A DNA stretch of 64,000 bases from Micromonospora sp. R77 (GCF_022747945.1 NZ_JALDST010000001.1:4774001-4838000), one strand, 5' to 3'; shown: positions 33,710-43,548, counted from the stretch's first letter. Numbers and translations: made by a program. Notes: a model not told the origin generated them from the sequence alone.

Positions 33710-35403
33710 GCCCGGCGCCGGTGCGGCGGACGGGGTCCGCGGTGGGACGGCGGCTCTCCCGGCGGCGGCGCCTCGCGCTCCGCCGGGGGGCCGCCGGCCG
33801 CGGCGGACCCTGGGCCGCCGCCTCGGTACGCGAGCGCTGCGCACTGCCCGCCACCACGCCGCTCCTGGTGCACGCGGCCGGCGTCGCCGACGACCGGGCG
33901 CTCGACGGGATCCTCCGCGCGCTGTCCCGGCTGCCCACCTTCCACCTGGCCCTGGTGCGGTCCGACGGGGAGCGGGTCGCGGCCGGTGAGCTGGTCCGCG
34001 CGGCCGGTACGGCCGCCGACCGGGTGCACGTGGTGCCGCGTCCCCGTCGGGTGACGCCCGCGTTCCTCGCCTCCGCCGACGTGGCCCTGCTCGGCGTCGT
34101 CGACGGCGGGGACGAGGGACCTCTGGTGCCCGCCGTCCTCGACACCTACCTGGCCGCCGGCCTGCCGGTGGTGGCGGGCGACACCCGGGCGGTGCGGGAA
34201 CAGCTCGCCGGGCCGGGCCCGGTGGAGCTCTTCGCCCCCGGCTCGCTGCCCTCGTTCGTCCACGCCGTGGAGCGGGTGTGGGACCTGACCCGTGAACCGG
34301 CCCCCGCCGATCCGGCGCCGGTCGCGCCCGTCGAGGCCGGCACCCCGGGGCGCTGGCGTCCGCTCGGTACGGGGCCGGTCCGGCTCGGCCTCGGCACCGC
34401 CAACTACGCCGGTCAACTCTCCGCGCTGGCCGCCGCGATCAGCGCGGCCCGCCCGGACGTCGGCATCGACCTGGTGGTCGCCAAGCCCCCGGCGGCGTAC
34501 CGGCACCCGGCGGACCGCTATCTCCACTTCCCGGCCGAGCACCGGCTCGACGTGCAGCTGGGCCAGGCCCGTCGGGTGCTCGGCGGCTACACCCACCTGA
34601 TCGTCGACGCCTTCCGGCCGGTGCTCGGCCGGCTCAACGGCGACGACATCTCGGCGGACCTGCCGGCCCTGCGCCGGGCCGGGATCACGGTCGCGCTGCT
34701 GGCCCACGGCAGCGAGATCCGGCACCCGGCGGCCCACCTGGACCGCCACCCCGAGTCCGCGTTCCGGGACGCCCCGCCGGAGCTGCGGGACCGGCTCACC
34801 GTGGTGGCCGAGCGGAACCGGCGCACCGCCGAGGAGAGCGGGCTGCCGCTCTTCGTGACCACCCCGGACCTGCTGGCCGACGTGCCCTTCGCCACCTGGG
34901 CCCCGCTGGTGATCGACGTCGACGCCTGGTCGTGCGACCGCCCGGTGTTCCAGCGGTCGCGGCCGGTGGTGCTGCACGCGCCGTCGAGCCGGTGGACCAA
35001 GGGCACCGACCGGCTCCTGCCCCGGTTGCAGGAGCTGCACGACCGGCGGATCGTGGAGCTGCGGCTGGTCGAGGGGCTGCCCTGGCACGAGATGCGCCAG
35101 CAGGTGCAGGACGCCGACATCGTCGTCGACCAGCTGGTGATGGGCAGCTACGGCACCTTCTCCTGCGAGGGCATGGCCGCCGGCAAGGTGGTGGTGGCCT
35201 ACCTCGACGAGAGCGCCCACCGGGCCGTCGACGTCCGGCCACCGATCGTGAACGCGACCCCGAGCACCCTGACCACGACCCTCGAGATGCTGCTCGACGA
35301 CCGTCCCGCGGCGGCCGCCCGCGCCGCCGAGGGGCCCCGCTACGTCCATGACCACCACGACGGCCGGCGTACCGCGTCGGTGTTCGACGCGTTCCTCCGG
35401 TGA
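33706..35403 (+). CDS. Glycosyltransferase-like protein with two GT-B halves
   Basis: A 565-residue protein whose ATG overlaps the preceding TGA (ATGA). After a basic N-terminus, residues 45-180 resemble the C-terminal half of a GT4 enzyme (PLLVHAAGVADDRALDGILR, FLASADVALLGVVDGGDEG). Residues 225-560 form a second glycosyltransferase-like part, with HAPSSRWTKGTDRLLPRLQE and VDQLVMGSYGTFSCEGMAAG as the nucleotide-sugar site. This tandem build suggests a partial domain plus a full GT-B enzyme. It is third in the operon with wbpE- and wbpB-like genes, so it may use or modify the diacetamido-uronic sugar. No exact family was recognised. Confidence 0.65.
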   Translation: MSPAPVRRTGSAVGRRLSRRRRLALRRGAAGRGGPWAAASVRERCALPATTPLLVHAAGVADDRALDGILRALSRLPTFHLALVRSDGERVAAGELVRAAGTAADRVHVVPRPRRVTPAFLASADVALLGVVDGGDEGPLVPAVLDTYLAAGLPVVAGDTRAVREQLAGPGPVELFAPGSLPSFVHAVERVWDLTREPAPADPAPVAPVEAGTPGRWRPLGTGPVRLGLGTANYAGQLSALAAAISAARPDVGIDLVVAKPPAAYRHPADRYLHFPAEHRLDVQLGQARRVLGGYTHLIVDAFRPVLGRLNGDDISADLPALRRAGITVALLAHGSEIRHPAAHLDRHPESAFRDAPPELRDRLTVVAERNRRTAEESGLPLFVTTPDLLADVPFATWAPLVIDVDAWSCDRPVFQRSRPVVLHAPSSRWTKGTDRLLPRLQELHDRRIVELRLVEGLPWHEMRQQVQDADIVVDQLVMGSYGTFSCEGMAAGKVVVAYLDESAHRAVDVRPPIVNATPSTLTTTLEMLLDDRPAAAARAAEGPRYVHDHHDGRRTASVFDAFLR

Positions 35404-35460
35404 CCGCGCCGGTGCTCCGGCCCACCCCTGCAACACCCGTCAACGAGGAGAAGGCACCAG

Positions 35461-37095
35461 ATGCAACCTGTCCCGCGTACCGACGCCCGACCGACCAGGG
35501 GGCGGGTGGTGATGCTGGTCGACAACGGGGTCCATGGTGACTCCCGCGTCCAGAAGGCTGCCCGGTCGGCCGCCGAGGCCGGGTGGGAGGTGATCCTCGT
35601 CGGCATCCTCAAGGGCCCCAACACCGAGGAGAGCTGGCGGATCGGCGACGCGGAGGTTCGCCTGATCAGGGTTCCCCGGCGGCTCCCGCACCCGGTCACC
35701 TACCGTCGCGCGCTGCTGCGCCGGCCGCTGGCGTACCGGCCGGGGCCCCAGGCGAAGCGGAAGCTGAACAAGCTCCGGGCCCGCCGGGACGACCTGAACT
35801 TCCGGCTGTCGGAGCTCAAGGTCGCCCGCGCCGAGGGTGGTCCGCGCTGGTCGGAGCTGGCCGGCAAGGCCTGGTTGGCCGCGCCCTACTTCGTCAACAA
35901 GGCGATGTTCCAGTGGGTCAAGTTCCGCGGCGCGGAGCTGAAGCGCCTCCAGGCGCACCAGCAGGACCCGAACTCCCGGCTCGACCGGGCGGCCCTGCGG
36001 TTCTGGCAGACCCTCAAGGGTGACCGGGCCTGGCGCCGCCTCGACCCGGAGCTGTGGAACTTCGAGCTGGCCTTCGCGCCGGTCGTGGACGAGCTGCAGC
36101 CGGACCTCATCCACGCGCACGACTTCCGGATGCTCGGCGTGGGCGCGCGGGCCGCACTGCGGGCGCGGGCCGGTGGGCGGTCCGTCAAGCTCGTCTGGGA
36201 CGCCCACGAGTTCGTGCCCGGCATCATCGGCCGGCCCACGGACCTGCGCTGGCTGCCCGCCCAGGTCGCGTACGTGCGGGAGCACGCCCCGTACGCCGAC
36301 GCCGTCATCACCGTCTCCGCCACCCTGGCCGACCTGCTCCGCGAGACGCACGACCTGCCCACGCAGCCGGCGGTGGTGCTGAACGCCCCGCCCGCGGCGC
36401 TCACCCCGGAACAGCGCGCCCTGCCGGTGCCGGACATCCGGGCGCTCTGCGGGATCGGCGCGGCCACCCCGCTGCTGGTCTACTGCGGCGGCATCAACCC
36501 GTCGCGCGGGGTGGACATCATGATCCGGGGCCTGACCGAGCTGCCCGACGCGCACGTCGCGCTGGTCTCGGTGCACCCCAACGGCAAGGTGCCCATCATG
36601 GAGGAGCTGGAGGAGCTCGCCGCCGAGCTGGGCGTGGCGGACCGGGTGCACCTGCTGCCGTACGTGCCGCACTGGCAGGTCTCCGCCTTCGTCGCCCCCG
36701 CCGACCTGGGTGTCATCCCGATCCACCACAAGCCCAACCACGAGCTGGCGCTGATCACCAAGTTCTTCGAGTACGCGCACGGCCGGCTGCCCATGGTGGT
36801 GAGCGACGTCCGGACCATGGCCGAGGCGACCCGGGCCACCGGCCAGGGTGAGGTGTTCCGGGCCGAGGACCTGGCCGACTACCTGCGGGCCGTCCGGGCG
36901 GTGCTGGCCGACCCGCAGCGCTACCGGGCGGCGTACGACCGGCCGGAGTTGCTGGACCGGTGGACCTGGGAGGCGCAGGCCCGGGTGATGGACGAGGTCT
37001 ACACCGACCTGCTGCCGGACCACCCGAAGGCGGTGCCGGCGCCGGCCGAACCCCCGGCCGTGCCGGTCCAGCGGGCGGCGGTGCCGGTGCGCTGA
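35461..37095 (+). CDS. Glycosyltransferase family 4, paralog A
   Basis: A 544-residue GT-B glycosyltransferase starting at ATG 35461 with a GAGGAGAAGG ribosome site. It has the opening GRVVMLVDNGVHGDSRVQKA and a long basic insert (residues 90-180) likely to contact membrane or lipid acceptor. It continues with PDLIHAHDFRMLGVGARAAL, LVWDAHEFVPGI, and the donor site GVIPIHHKPNHELALITKFF followed by EYAHGRLPMVVSD. It is closely similar along its whole length to 43549-45165, so the pair arose by duplication. Operon member after the preceding glycosyltransferase (57-base gap), ending at a strong hairpin. Sugar unknown. Confidence 0.85.
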   Translation: MQPVPRTDARPTRGRVVMLVDNGVHGDSRVQKAARSAAEAGWEVILVGILKGPNTEESWRIGDAEVRLIRVPRRLPHPVTYRRALLRRPLAYRPGPQAKRKLNKLRARRDDLNFRLSELKVARAEGGPRWSELAGKAWLAAPYFVNKAMFQWVKFRGAELKRLQAHQQDPNSRLDRAALRFWQTLKGDRAWRRLDPELWNFELAFAPVVDELQPDLIHAHDFRMLGVGARAALRARAGGRSVKLVWDAHEFVPGIIGRPTDLRWLPAQVAYVREHAPYADAVITVSATLADLLRETHDLPTQPAVVLNAPPAALTPEQRALPVPDIRALCGIGAATPLLVYCGGINPSRGVDIMIRGLTELPDAHVALVSVHPNGKVPIMEELEELAAELGVADRVHLLPYVPHWQVSAFVAPADLGVIPIHHKPNHELALITKFFEYAHGRLPMVVSDVRTMAEATRATGQGEVFRAEDLADYLRAVRAVLADPQRYRAAYDRPELLDRWTWEAQARVMDEVYTDLLPDHPKAVPAPAEPPAVPVQRAAVPVR

Positions 37096-37110
37096 CCGGC
37101 AGATCCGACG

Positions 37111-37145
37111 CGAAGGGGCCCGGCCGTGTCGGCCGGGCCCCTTCG
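37111..37145. terminator. Bidirectional hairpin between convergent glycosyltransferase operons
   Basis: A 15-base-pair stem (37111-37125 with 37131-37145) and a 5-base loop lie between the plus-strand stop at 37095 and the minus-strand stop at 37163. Confidence 0.75.
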
Positions 37146-37162
37146 TCGTGACCGGGGTCGGT

Positions 37163-39286
37163 TCAGTCGCCCAGCAGCAGCCGGTCGTAGTCGACCTGGC
37201 TGACACTCCAGTCCCAGGTCTTCAGCGTGTGCTCCGAGGCGGCCCGGCCGGTCTCCCGCCACTGCTCCTCGGTGGCCGTGGCGGCGAGGATCCGCTCCGC
37301 CGCCTCGTCCGGGGTGTCGACCACCCAGTCGGCCGGGAAGAGCGTCCGGGCGCCGTGCGGCTTGCCGGCGAAGAACGGCCAGTCCCGCACCACCGGCACC
37401 GCCCCGCTGGCGGCGCCCTCGACCAGGCCGCAGTGGAAGCTCTCCCGCACCGAGCTGCTCAGGATGACGCCGACCTCCTGGAGCGCGGCCGGGACGTCGT
37501 CGGTCTGTCCGTACCGCCGCACCGCGCCGAGCGGCTCCAACTCGGCCAGGTCCCGGCTGAACAGCTTGCCGTAGTCCTTGGCCGGCTTGCTGGTCCGGTT
37601 GTTGAAGTCGCTGCCGATCAGGGTGAGCCGGTAACGCTCGTCCCGCTCGCGCAGCTTGCGGAGCACCTCGACCGCCCAGCGCGGGTCCTTGGCCACCGAG
37701 CTGAACCCGACCAGGCCCAGGGTGAACCGGGCGTCCGCCGCCTTCACCCTCGGGTAACGCTGCAACTGCATCGCGTTGTCCACCACCCACAGGCGCGGAC
37801 CGTCGGTCCCGGTGAGCTGCGGCAGGACCGCGGTGGACAGGTCCCGCAGGTGCTCGGAGACGAAGACGACGTCGTCGACCCGGGAGAAGTCCACCAGGTG
37901 CGGCCAGAAGTTGAACGCCTCGAAGCTGTGCAGCCGGACGATGATCCGGGCGGTGCCGGGATCGTGCAGGGTGAACAGCGCCGCCGTGGCCTGGCACCAG
38001 TCGACGAAGACGGTGTCCGCCCAGTCCAGGTGGGGCCGCAGCCAATCCTCGATCTTCGCCCCGTACGACGACTCCCCGGCGAGCAGGTGCTCCATCACGG
38101 TGCTGCCGCTCAACGCCAGCGGCCGGGTCACCGGGTCCTCGTAGAGGTCCAGGAAGCGGACCTCCACGTTCGGCATCGCGCGGTAGCGCTCCAGGATCTC
38201 CTGCAGGAAGTTGTCGTTGATCAGCGTGGTGACCAGCAGCCGCAGCGGCCGGTCGGTCGGCGCGGGCGCGGCCGGGGCGAGGCGACCCCGCGCCCGGGAC
38301 AGCTTCCGCGCCGCCTCGCTGGCCCGGAACGGGGCCAGGAAGCCGCCCGGGTCCGCGCTCATCGGCGAGGAGAGCCGGTCGAAGTGCAGCACCCGGTTGG
38401 ACGCCAGGCTGAACGCCCGGGAGACCGCCGCGGCGGCCTTCTTGGTGTCCTTGGGCAGCAGGCCGTCGGCCACCGCGAGCTGCGCCTCGATCGCCTCGTG
38501 CAGGCCGGTCGGCACGTGCCCGAGGGCGAGTTCGGCCTGCGCCGCCTTGGTGAGCACGTCGGCCCGGGTCCCCGGGCTGCTGATCCGGTGCACGGCCGCG
38601 GACGCGGCACGGGCCCCGACGGCCGGTCGGCCGGCCCGGACCGCGCTGTCGTGCAGCCGGACGGCGAGCTTGCTGCGCAACCGGTCCGGGACGCGGGGCG
38701 CCGCCACGGCGCGGGTCCAGAACCAGGCCCCCGCCGGGTTGCTCATGATGGTCTGGCCGGTGGCCTTGCGCAGCGTGGTCCGGACGGTCTGCGTCGCCGC
38801 CCGGCGGGCCCCCCGGGAACCGATGCCGGCCGCGGCCACCACCTGCCGCTCCAGCCGCTTGCCGATGGACTCCGACCGGGCCGCGTCGAGGGCCCGCTGT
38901 GCCGGGACCAGTCCGTAGTGGGCGCCGGCCCGGGTGTTGCGCTGCGCCATCTCCCAGACGGTGTGCACGGCCCGGGCGTCGAGCGCGACCAGCAGGTCGG
39001 CCGAGCGGTACCGCTGCCGCAGCCAGGCGTTGCGCCGCGCGTGCAGCCAGATCTTCCGGTTGGCCGCCGCCCGGCCCAGGGCCTTGCGGAACCGGGCGTC
39101 GCGCTGCTCACCGGGTACGGCGAAGCTGCGCACCTCCGCCAGCGCCGGGTCGATCACCAGGTCGTCGCTGTTGAAGAAGCAGGCCACGGTGACGGTCGCG
39201 CCCCGGCTGCGGAAGCGCTCCAGCGCCTCGATCAGGACGGCCGGCTGCTTCGGCGCGGTGGCGGCCACGATGAGCACGGTGGTCAC
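37163..39286 (-). CDS. Large glycosyltransferase with extra N-terminal region
   Basis: A 707-residue protein from GTG 39286, which overlaps the upstream stop as GTGA. The first part is Rossmann-like (VTTVLIVAATAPKQPAVLIE). A roughly 270-residue, basic, mostly helical section (about 70-350) has no recognised domain. The C-terminal 350 residues form a GT-B glycosyltransferase: PLRLLVTTLINDNFLQEILE, VSEHLRDLSTAVLP, and LSSSVRESFHCGLVEGAASG as the donor loop with the conserved Glu. It is the last gene of the 2-epimerase operon and probably acts on the same polymer. Donor and acceptor are unknown. Confidence 0.75.
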   Translation of the reverse strand: MTTVLIVAATAPKQPAVLIEALERFRSRGATVTVACFFNSDDLVIDPALAEVRSFAVPGEQRDARFRKALGRAAANRKIWLHARRNAWLRQRYRSADLLVALDARAVHTVWEMAQRNTRAGAHYGLVPAQRALDAARSESIGKRLERQVVAAAGIGSRGARRAATQTVRTTLRKATGQTIMSNPAGAWFWTRAVAAPRVPDRLRSKLAVRLHDSAVRAGRPAVGARAASAAVHRISSPGTRADVLTKAAQAELALGHVPTGLHEAIEAQLAVADGLLPKDTKKAAAAVSRAFSLASNRVLHFDRLSSPMSADPGGFLAPFRASEAARKLSRARGRLAPAAPAPTDRPLRLLVTTLINDNFLQEILERYRAMPNVEVRFLDLYEDPVTRPLALSGSTVMEHLLAGESSYGAKIEDWLRPHLDWADTVFVDWCQATAALFTLHDPGTARIIVRLHSFEAFNFWPHLVDFSRVDDVVFVSEHLRDLSTAVLPQLTGTDGPRLWVVDNAMQLQRYPRVKAADARFTLGLVGFSSVAKDPRWAVEVLRKLRERDERYRLTLIGSDFNNRTSKPAKDYGKLFSRDLAELEPLGAVRRYGQTDDVPAALQEVGVILSSSVRESFHCGLVEGAASGAVPVVRDWPFFAGKPHGARTLFPADWVVDTPDEAAERILAATATEEQWRETGRAASEHTLKTWDWSVSQVDYDRLLLGD

Positions 39287-40695
39287 AGTTGGACATCTCC
39301 AGACGATGCGGTCGCGGCCGGGGCGGGAGTGCCGGCCGTGGTCGGCCGGACGAGCTCGGTGAGGTGTCGGACGGCGGGTTCGAGCACCGCCGGCCGGGCG
39401 AACCGGCGGGCCAGCTCGCGGGCGGCGGCCCGGTCCGCGTCGGTCGCCTTGCACGCCATCCGGGCCGCCTCCGAGAAGGAGTGGGCGAGCCGGTGCGGGT
39501 CCAGCCCGACCGCCCCGGTCCAGAGCGGGTGCCCGGCCAGCACGTTGGACGCGTCGTGGTCGACGTCGTGGGCGGAGAGCACCGGCAGCCCGGTGGCCAT
39601 GAACTCGTACACCTTGCCGGAGGTCACGAAGCGACCGCCGACCAGCATCAGCACCAGGGCGTCCCAGGAGCCGTAGGTCTCCGCCAGCGCGGCCTTCGGC
39701 ACCGGGCCGCCGAAGCTCACGCCGTCGACGGCGGCCTCCTTCAGCAGGTCCATGTGCCGGTTGGCCTCCCGGGCCGCACCGGCGCCGATGTGGCCGCGCA
39801 CCTCGAACCGGGAACGGGCCAGGACCGGGTCGTCCCGGCGGGCGATCCGCCACCCGTCGAGCACGGACTCCAGGAAGGCCGGGGTGAAGTTCACCGAGCC
39901 GAGGTAGCCGAAGGTCAGCCCGGCGGCCGGGTCCGGCGACCGGCCCGCGACGTCCGGCAGGCTGTCCTCGTCGTAGCCGTTGCGCACCACGTGCACCCGG
40001 TCCGCCAGCTGCGGATAGCGCTCCCGGTAGAAGCCGGCGATCGGGTCGTTCACGCACCAGACGGCGAGGGCGTTCTCGAGGACCTTGGACTCCCAGCGAC
40101 CGGAGACCGAGTCGCGGCTGAACGCCTCGCCGCCACCGATCACGTCCAGTGACCAGCCGTCCCGGAAGTCGACCGCGTAGGGGACCTTGTGCTCCTCCCA
40201 CAGCTTCCAGGTGGCCGCGATGTTCACGTACGGGGCGCAGGAGGCGAGCAGCAGGTCGGCGGGGTGCTCGCGGTGCACCCGCAGCACCGCCTGCTCCAGG
40301 TCGTACCGCCAACCGCCGAAGACCGGCTCGGGGAAGAGTTTCTGCTCGCGCTTGCGCAGCCGGGCGATCCAGCCGGCCGGGTCGAGCGAGCGCTCCTCCG
40401 AGAAGGCCCGGATGTCGGTCTCCAGGTCCTGCCGGATCAGCGGCAGTTCGACCACCTTCACCCGGGGGTCGACCTTCTCGGAGAGGGTGTGGTCCAGGCC
40501 GTACTCCCGCTCCCAGGCCTCCTGGCAGATGGTGATCACGGTGATGTCCCAGCCCAGGGCGACGAACTGGTTGGCCGTCTCGCGCAGCCGGTACGCGCTG
40601 CTCTTGGCGGCGGGCGGGAACCCGATCGCCAGGTAGATCACGTGCGGGCGGCGGCCGCCGCCGGAGCGGGGGAGGGGGACAACGGGAGAGTTCAT
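39283..40695 (-). CDS. Glycosyltransferase (GT4-like)
   Basis: A 470-residue protein from ATG 40695. The N-terminal half has HVIYLAIGFPPAAKSSAYRL, which reads like the start of WbuB-type GT4 enzymes, and PYAVDFRDGWSLDV. The C-terminal half has FGYLGSVNFTPAFLESVLDG and GGRFVTSGKVYEFMATGLPV, the nucleotide-sugar loop with conserved Lys and Glu, then LSAHDVDHDASNVL. It lies 34 bases after the UDP-GlcNAc 2-epimerase and overlaps the next gene as GTGA, so all three are co-transcribed. The link to the epimerase suggests that it may transfer a ManNAc-type or diacetamido-mannuronic sugar. Confidence 0.8.
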   Translation of the reverse strand: MNSPVVPLPRSGGGRRPHVIYLAIGFPPAAKSSAYRLRETANQFVALGWDITVITICQEAWEREYGLDHTLSEKVDPRVKVVELPLIRQDLETDIRAFSEERSLDPAGWIARLRKREQKLFPEPVFGGWRYDLEQAVLRVHREHPADLLLASCAPYVNIAATWKLWEEHKVPYAVDFRDGWSLDVIGGGEAFSRDSVSGRWESKVLENALAVWCVNDPIAGFYRERYPQLADRVHVVRNGYDEDSLPDVAGRSPDPAAGLTFGYLGSVNFTPAFLESVLDGWRIARRDDPVLARSRFEVRGHIGAGAAREANRHMDLLKEAAVDGVSFGGPVPKAALAETYGSWDALVLMLVGGRFVTSGKVYEFMATGLPVLSAHDVDHDASNVLAGHPLWTGAVGLDPHRLAHSFSEAARMACKATDADRAAARELARRFARPAVLEPAVRHLTELVRPTTAGTPAPAATASSGDVQL

Positions 40696-40729
40696 CGCGG
40701 GCAGCCGATCGTGAGGAGGGGGCGCGTCG

Positions 40730-41815
40730 TCATGCCAGGTGCCGTCGCAGGGTCTCGGCGACCCGGTGGGCCGCCCGACCGTCGCCGTACGGGGTGCCGC
40801 GGGAGGCCAGCGGGGCGGGCCGGGTGGCGGTCTCCACCCATCGCGCGCCGAGCTCGCGCGGGTCCGGCACCAGCACGTTCCAGCCGTCGGCGAGGGTCTC
40901 CACCCATTCGGTCTCGGTACGCAGCGTGGTGCACGGCCGGTCCAGCAGGTAGGCCTCCTTCTGCAGGCCGCCCGAGTCGGTCACCACCCCGACGGAGCCG
41001 AGCACCGCGGCCACCATGGCGGCGTACGGCAGCGGCCGGCCGGCGTGCAGGGCGCCCCGGGTCAGCTTGAGGCCGTGCTCCTCGGCCCGGGCCAGCAGCC
41101 GCGGGTGGGCCAGCAGTGCGACCGGCACCGGCAGGTCGGCGAGCGCGTCGAGCAGCGCCGCGAGCCGCTGCGGGTCGTCGGTGTTCTCGGCGCGGTGCAG
41201 GGTGGCCAGCAGGTACGGCGCGGTCGGGTCGATCCCGTCCGGCAGGGCCGGCCGGAGCAGCTCGCCCCGCGTCACGTCGTCGCGGACCCGCAGGCAGACG
41301 TCCACCATCACGTCGCCCACCAGCACCGACCGGTTCGCCAGGCCCTCCGCGGCGAGGTGCCGCATCGCCTCCTCGGTGGGGGCCAGCAGCAGGTCGGCGG
41401 CGTGGTCGGTGAGCACCCGGTTGTGCTCCTCGGGCATCCGCCGGTTGAACGAGCGCAGCCCGGCCTCCAGGTGGGCCACCGGCAGGTGCTGCTTCACCGC
41501 CGACAGGGTGCCGGCCAGGGTCGAGTTGGTGTCGCCGTAGACCAGCACCCAGTCGGGGCGTTCGGCGGCGAGCACCGGGTCCAGCGCGGCCAGCGTCCGG
41601 CCGGTCTGCTCGCCGTGGCTGCCGGAACCGATGCCGAGGTGGACGTTCGGGTCGGGAATGCCCAGACCGGAGAAGAAGACGTCGGAGAGGTCGGCGTTGT
41701 AGTGCTGCCCGGTGTGCACGATCACGTGCTCGCAACCGTCCTCGGCGAACGCGGCGGCGATGGGCGCCAGCTTCACCAACTGCGGTCGGGCGCCGACGAT
41801 GCTGACGACCTTCAC
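40730..41815 (-). CDS. wecB: UDP-GlcNAc 2-epimerase family (WecB/WbpI type)
   Basis: Non-hydrolysing 2-epimerase that converts UDP-GlcNAc to UDP-ManNAc, or in the WbpI branch the diacetamido-glucuronic to the mannuronic form. The 361-residue protein has the family signatures VSIVGARPQLVKLAPIAAAF, VHTGQHYNADLSDVFF, VYGDTNSTLAGTLSAVKQHL, AHLEAGLRSFNRRMPEEHNR and VVTDSGGLQKEAYLLDRPCT. It is the first gene of its operon, with a recognisable promoter 111-139 bases upstream. Sequence alone does not separate WecB from WbpI. WbpB-, WbpD- and WbpE-like genes in the same locus make the WbpI role attractive. Confidence 0.9.
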   Translation of the reverse strand: MKVVSIVGARPQLVKLAPIAAAFAEDGCEHVIVHTGQHYNADLSDVFFSGLGIPDPNVHLGIGSGSHGEQTGRTLAALDPVLAAERPDWVLVYGDTNSTLAGTLSAVKQHLPVAHLEAGLRSFNRRMPEEHNRVLTDHAADLLLAPTEEAMRHLAAEGLANRSVLVGDVMVDVCLRVRDDVTRGELLRPALPDGIDPTAPYLLATLHRAENTDDPQRLAALLDALADLPVPVALLAHPRLLARAEEHGLKLTRGALHAGRPLPYAAMVAAVLGSVGVVTDSGGLQKEAYLLDRPCTTLRTETEWVETLADGWNVLVPDPRELGARWVETATRPAPLASRGTPYGDGRAAHRVAETLRRHLA

Positions 41816-41925
41816 TACCTGGCTCCTCGGGATCTGCGACGGGGGACTGGGGACGGGCGGCCACGCCCGTCGACGCCGGGGGGGCGTCCTGACCGCGCGG
41901 ACCCTGAGGCCGGGCGACGGCCCTA

Positions 41926-41954
41926 CGAATAGTAGTGCCCCCGGCGGCGGGCAA
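41926..41954 (-). promoter_or_regulatory. Promoter of the 2-epimerase operon
   Basis: Minus-strand TTGCCC (41954-41949), a 17-base spacer and TATTCG (41931-41926) resemble a vegetative promoter. The remainder of the 305-base gap between 41816 and 42120 holds no gene, only GC-rich sequence with small inverted repeats near 41970. Confidence 0.5.
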
Positions 41955-42120
41955 GGACGGACGCGGCCCGGCCGCGCCCCGGCCGGCCCCGACGGTACCG
42001 GACACTTCCGGTCATCCGGCCCGGACCGTGACGGGGGACGTGGGACGGGACACAGCGCACCACCCTAACCGAACGTTGCCTGGTGGTACGGGCTCCCGCA
42101 CGGGTGTCGGGCCGCGTCGG

Positions 42121-43302
42121 TCAGGGGGAGGACTTCCAGAGCAGCAGCAGGTACCCGCCGAAGTAGGCCGAGAAGGCGGTCACCGTCACCAGCACGGTGA
42201 CCGCCCGGGACCAGCCGGCCCGGGCCAGGCCCACCGCCGCCGGGAGCAGCAGCGGGAACGCCGGCAGCAGGAAGCGCGCCTTGGAGTGGTAGTAACCGGC
42301 CGCGCCGAGGGTGGTGACCAGCAGCAGGCCGCTGTAGAGCAGCAGCTGCCAGGGCTGCCGGTCGAGCAGGCTCAGCACGAAGAACATGATCGCCAGCAGC
42401 GCCACCACGGTGACCACGATCATCGGTAGCGCGGACGCCTGCGACAGGACCTGCTGGCCCTTCCGTACCGTGTAGGCGCCGAAGTCGAAGGTGGTGCCCC
42501 AGCCGGCGGACTGGATGTGGAACCAGCCGTCCGGCCGCCCGGTCCGCACCCCCACCCAGGCCAGGTACGCGAGCCAACCGGCGGGGGCGAGCAGCAGGGC
42601 GGCCCACGGTCGCCAGCCGTCCCGGCGCCGGACGATCGCCAGCAGCGCGGCCAGCCCGACCACCGGGATCAGCGACGAGGCGGTCGGCCGGGTCAGTCCG
42701 GCGAACAGGCAGAGCACCCCGGCGGTGACCCAGTGGCGGCGCAGCAGCGCGTACAGCGTCCAGGCGGCCAGCGCGGTGAAGAGGGTCTCGCTGTAGCCCA
42801 TCGACTCCACGATGCCGTGCGGCACCGCGGCCCAGAGCGCGGCGAGCAGCACGCCGGTACGCCGGTCGTGCAGGTGCGCGCCGATCGCGAACAACCCCCA
42901 GGCGGCGGCCAGGGCAGCCAGCCACGCGACGAGCAGCGCCGCCTCGCGCGGACCGAGCGGGGAGAGCCGGTCCAAGCCCCCGGTGAGGCCGGGATAGAGC
43001 GGGAAGAACGCCATGTTGCTCTGCGTCTTCTCGTACCCGTCGTAGCCGTGCCGGGCGATCCCGAGGTACCAGTTGCCGTCGAACCGGGTCAGTTCCTTGC
43101 CGAGCGGGGCGCCCACGCTGCGGGCCCAGAGGGCGACGGTCAGCAGCACCACCAGGCGGATCACCAGGTAGGCGGCGAGCGCCGGCAGCGCGTACCGCGC
43201 GGCGTCCCGCAGCCGGCCGAGGGCGGGCCGGCCCGGGGCGGGGCCTGCGGGCCCCGCGGTCGCCGTGGCCGGGCTTGGTTCCTCGGTGGTCATCACGTCC
43301 AT
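42121..43302 (-). CDS. Integral-membrane glycosyltransferase, PIG-V/mannosyltransferase-like
   Basis: The start is placed at ATG 43302, with GGAAAG six bases upstream; ATG 43293 is an alternative. The long open frame further upstream is antisense shadow. The 393-residue protein has about ten membrane spans. After the first span comes LTRFDGNWYLGIARHGYDGY, a lumenal/extracellular Asp-containing loop typical of GT-C enzymes, then SNMAFFPLYPGLTGGLDRLS and VESMGYSETLFTALAAWTLY. These match the PIG-V-like family of polyprenyl-phosphate-sugar-dependent transferases. Such an enzyme would glycosylate the polymer or a protein outside the membrane. It is monocistronic and diverges from glycosyltransferase paralog B. 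Confidence 0.75.
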   Translation of the reverse strand: MDVMTTEEPSPATATAGPAGPAPGRPALGRLRDAARYALPALAAYLVIRLVVLLTVALWARSVGAPLGKELTRFDGNWYLGIARHGYDGYEKTQSNMAFFPLYPGLTGGLDRLSPLGPREAALLVAWLAALAAAWGLFAIGAHLHDRRTGVLLAALWAAVPHGIVESMGYSETLFTALAAWTLYALLRRHWVTAGVLCLFAGLTRPTASSLIPVVGLAALLAIVRRRDGWRPWAALLLAPAGWLAYLAWVGVRTGRPDGWFHIQSAGWGTTFDFGAYTVRKGQQVLSQASALPMIVVTVVALLAIMFFVLSLLDRQPWQLLLYSGLLLVTTLGAAGYYHSKARFLLPAFPLLLPAAVGLARAGWSRAVTVLVTVTAFSAYFGGYLLLLWKSSP

Positions 43303-43548
43303 GCTTTCCGATCTGGTCCACGCCGAGCTGAGGGTGATCCGCGAGGCACACCCGGGCCGCCGGGTGACCGGACGCCGGCGGGGTCCCGCGAACTCCTGGC
43401 GGCACCGGTCGCCGAACAGCATGGAGGGTAGCAATCCCGACTCCGGGGCGCGGAACACCGGCGGCGCTTGCCTTTTCGGCGCAGGGCGTTGTCGTAGACT
43501 CGCTCGGGTCCGCGGGCGCGGTGCTGGCTGAGACGGAGACGGGCAGGA

